A DNA stretch of 42,099 nt from Chara braunii (Eukaryota; Streptophyta; Charophyceae; Charales; Characeae). The notes beneath the pieces were generated by a model. It did not search any database, had not been told where the DNA came from, and saw only the letters and a list, made by a program, of their open reading frames with translations. The translations under genes were made by a program, and so were the position numbers. Positions 39,600 to 42,099 of the stretch are shown in pieces; positions within the stretch are counted from its first letter, which is position 1, and each line of letters begins with the position of its first letter. The stretch lies in contig BFEA01000006.1 in NCBI GenBank assembly GCA_003427395.1, positions 5,977,066 through 6,019,164 on the forward strand. Reading direction: 5' to 3'.

Positions 39600-40400
39600 G
39601 TCATGGGCTGGTGGTCACCACTTCCAGGCTGGATCCTGGTCGCGGTCTCCACTTGCAGGCTGGTCACCTGGTTTGAGCAGGGCTGGTGGGTTAGTTTGAC
39701 CAAGCTACTCCTCACCAAACGCGCCAAAATGAGAATGAATCTTCCGCTTGGACATGGAGAGATGCATCGCCCTCTTCTCCATCCAGTAGTGGAGCCAGGC
39801 CTGGCGGAGTGAGGCACGTCCCTCCTGGCTTCCCGCTGGCCCCACTGCCACTTTCTTGGCGCTTGGCACTTCACGCTTCACGCTGCCCCGCTGCCACTTT
39901 CTCGGCGCTTTGCACGTCCCTCCTGGCTTCACGCTGGCCCCCCTGAAGGAGCCATGGCGAAAACAAAGAAGGTGCTGACCTCGAGGGAAAAAAAAAAGGA
40001 AAAAACAGAGGGTTCTATCCGAATAGAACAGTTTCTCTTCTCAAAATTCGATTAGAGCGCATATGTTGTTTATTCGAATACAACGCATATGCATTGTATT
40101 CAAAAGTGCCCTTCTATTTGAAGAAAAGGTACTAACTTTCAAAAACACGTTTTTTTCAGAAACCTCGAATACAACGCATATGTGTTATGTTCGCGGGAAG
40201 AAGGTGGTGGTCTTCACTTCCACTGGTTGGCTAGTTTGACCAGGCTGGTGGGCCAGTTGATGATGACCCAGTTTGACAAAGTTGATGGCATGGTTTCTGC
40301 AGGGTCGTGGACCAGTTTGACCAGGCTGATGCCCAGTTTGACCAGGTCGGCAGTTCTGAATTCGATGCCAGTGGGTTCCACTTCAGGGCCGGTGGTCCCC
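39600..40400 (+). repeat. degenerate repeats, CAGTTTGACCAGG type
   Basis: AGTTTGACCA-like motifs occur at about 39696, 40231, 40271, 40314 and 40335 among CTGGT-rich sequence. CTGCCACTTTCTTGGCGCTT and CTGCCACTTTCTCGGCGCTT (39845 and 39891) and GCACGTCCCTCCTGGCTTC (39811 and 39911) are further duplicated blocks. No gene. Confidence 0.6.
40013..40183. repeat. AT-rich hairpins, GAATACAACGCATATG repeats
   Basis: GTTCTAT (40013-40019) pairs with ATAGAAC (40024-40030). CGAATACAACGCATATG occurs at about 40075 and 40167, and the first copy faces an inverted GCGCATATGTTGT at 40057. ATATG/CATAT alternation makes several stem choices possible. Confidence 0.5.
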
Positions 40401-41319
40401 TGTTCCATTCCAGGCAGCGTGATTAGACAACTTTTTTTTTGCCATTTTATTCCTCTGCATAGCTGTGTAACTGTGCCAGCATCAGTTTGGTCTTATGCTG
40501 CACCACCACTCAAGTCTTGGAGGAGGGAGACCGCCTCAACCCTTCCTCTTTCTGTCATTGTGCCAGCTTCTGCCTCTTGCGCTTGAGAGTCCCCTGCTTG
40601 GCGTACTGTCGTGGATAAGCGACGATCAGAAGGGAAAGGGGATATCGGCCGTCCGGCGGAGGTGGAACTCGCGGAGGAGTATGGATGGGGAAAGGTGGCG
40701 GGGGAAAAGTGGGCCGCGGGACGGTGGGGGGAAGGGGGGGACAGTGGTACTGGTGTGGTCCGAGGAGGGGATCCGTTGGGGAGAGCCAGTTGGGAGAGGC
40801 AGTTGGGTTTCGCTGGGGTCGAGGCAAATCTGCTCTCAGTTCCGGGAACGCTTCCTGTACTGCTTCGAATTTGTCTCCTATCACTGGTCCCTGCCGAGCT
40901 TCAGAGTTGTCTCCCGTCGCTGGGCTTCTCTGCCAGTGTTCCTCTCCCTAGCCGTCTGTTGTGATTCCACATATGCTGCTGTCAGAGGGCTTTCCCAGAT
41001 CGCTTAGAAAGACCTTATAGCATCCTGTTCGCCTTGTTGGTCTTTTGTAGTTTGAGGTCTTCCTTCACGTCTTTCCAGGATTGGGACATGTTGGCCTTTT
41101 TATCGAGTCAGCGATCTTCTGTTTGTCTTGGATGAATCCATAATTGTATTCCTTATGTTCACAAGAACATATTGACTTCTTTATCGACATTATCACTGTT
41201 ACTCTGGTGATTCCCAACAGACTGCACCGAAACGCTCCCAGTCCTTCAGGTAATCAATCTTCTTTTCTCCCCAATAAGATAAGCTTTATGTATGTTAGAT
41301 AATTGTCCCGTCAGTCATT
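40401..41319. other. intergenic, no gene recognised
   Basis: A 170-codon plus-strand frame (40495-41007) overlaps a GGGGAAAGG-rich stretch and has no known motif. I do not call it. Confidence 0.4.
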
Positions 41320-41670
41320 TGTCATGCTGCATCCCACCATCTCCAGATTTGGAGCGCCATTGGGCACTCCAGAAGGTAATGCTCGATCAAGGGTAGCCCT
41401 TCTCTTCGGGGAGGACAGGACCCTGTAGCAGCAAAATGGGAGACCATGTGAAATTGGGCAACCAGGTGAGTTAACATTGCAATTCAAGGTCCGTCCAATT
41501 GGGAGATCAGCTAGTGCAATACCTGTTGTAGGTGACACCATAGTAACTTGGTTATGGGGAGGCTTCTCAGTGGATAACGCAACCTTAGTGTGACCCATTG
41601 ACCTATAAATGCCGTAGAACGTGAAATGGTCGTTGCCCACGAAATGGACAACAATTGAAACCGGATGCAA
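41320..41670 (-). pseudogene. LINE reverse-transcriptase tail remnant
   Basis: On the minus strand one frame gives CPPRREG, then LIEHYLLECPMALQIWRWW (41334-41390) and a stop. E-H-x-L-L-E-C-P-x-A-x-x-I-W is the second half of the zinc-knuckle (zf-RVT) found at the C-terminus of plant LINE reverse transcriptases. One Cys of the first pair seems lost. The adjoining 119-codon frame (41311-41670) is shifted relative to it and shows no RT motif. This is a short decayed fragment. Confidence 0.5.
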
Positions 41671-41849
41671 GGCCTGCCTATGCTGCGATGCTCAGTAGAC
41701 TCCTGCACCTTTAAAAGAGAGCTGGCCAGTCAGGGGTTAGGCATCTGTGAAGGCGGAGGAAGCCCAGCAGCAGAGGCAGGGACAGCAGTAGTGGGAGCAG
41801 CGAAAGCAGCCCTCTTACAACACAAGCCCTTTGAAGCAGAGAATAGAGA

Positions 41850-41853
<4 letters not shown>

Positions 41854-41942
<89 letters not shown>

Positions 41943-41989
41943 CCACACACACACACACACACACAACCACACACACACACACAGACACA
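41854..41989 (+). repeat. (CT)n(CA)n microsatellite
   Basis: About 34 CT units run directly into interrupted CA units. Cys/Val and Arg/Glu frames on the minus strand are products of the repeat. Confidence 0.95.
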
Positions 41990-42099
41990 CAAATGCACTC
42001 AGAAAACAGGAAAAAAAGGGGGAAAATACAGATCAACCACTACACCGAATCTTTACCACCCGCTCCCCCAATAGCTCTCCATACCCTCGCCCCTTCCCC
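41990..42099. other. window end, nothing recognised
   Basis: Short mixed sequence without features. Confidence 0.5.

Noticed and set aside
40495-41007. 170-codon plus-strand frame
   Set aside because: No motif, G-rich low-complexity middle, and nothing in the context supports a gene.

Overview
The window is eukaryotic, repeat-dominated intergenic DNA. I see no intact protein-coding gene. The pointers to the green lineage are a decayed Ty3/gypsy chromovirus, a CCCTAAA-type interstitial telomere motif, U6 snRNA-derived sequences, and stop codons in the retroelement that look like CG- and CHG-context deamination, the plant-type methylation pattern. A large repeat-rich charophyte alga such as Chara would fit, but this is inference and no species marker is present.

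Layout. 1-5.7 kb: intergenic DNA with a 232-bp fold-back element (1152-1383), a long (GT)n tract and small tandem duplications. 6.0-11.3 kb: minus-strand chromovirus remains (gag, protease, RT, RNase H, integrase with an internal deletion, GPY/F module, chromodomain), full of stops and frameshifts, with no LTR pair recognised. 11.5-17.3 kb: telomere-like repeats, a (G)37 tract, several degenerate tandem repeats with recurring hairpins, and a U6 snRNA retropseudogene with an A tail (14124-14209).

17.3-32.2 kb is the most interesting part. Two unrelated tandem arrays, a satellite of about 171 bp and a 53-bp minisatellite, are each split in phase by a copy of the same large noncoding element: copy I at 19008-24352 and copy II at 26692-32111. 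Each copy runs from TGTCGGGAC-like to CTCGACA, is flanked by a 4-bp target duplication, carries a conserved TATA box near its middle, and contains a composite module of a tRNA-like Pol III unit followed by a U6-like 3' half. Copy I has two such modules and copy II has one. They look like giant solo LTRs, or less likely long nonautonomous transposons of Ginger type, carrying an embedded tRNA/U6 chimeric SINE.

32.2-42.1 kb: decayed open segments of unknown function (35214-35965, 36324-36794, 38712-39493), a LINE zinc-knuckle remnant on the minus strand near 41.35 kb, microsatellites and an imperfect long hairpin (39476-39586). At 37992-38022 there is an unremoved Nextera mate-pair junction adapter flanked by an identical 60-bp duplication, which is an assembly artefact. 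A 556-base N gap lies inside copy I (20323-20878).

No genes here work together as a pathway. The biology is that of nested and decaying mobile elements in tandem repeats.
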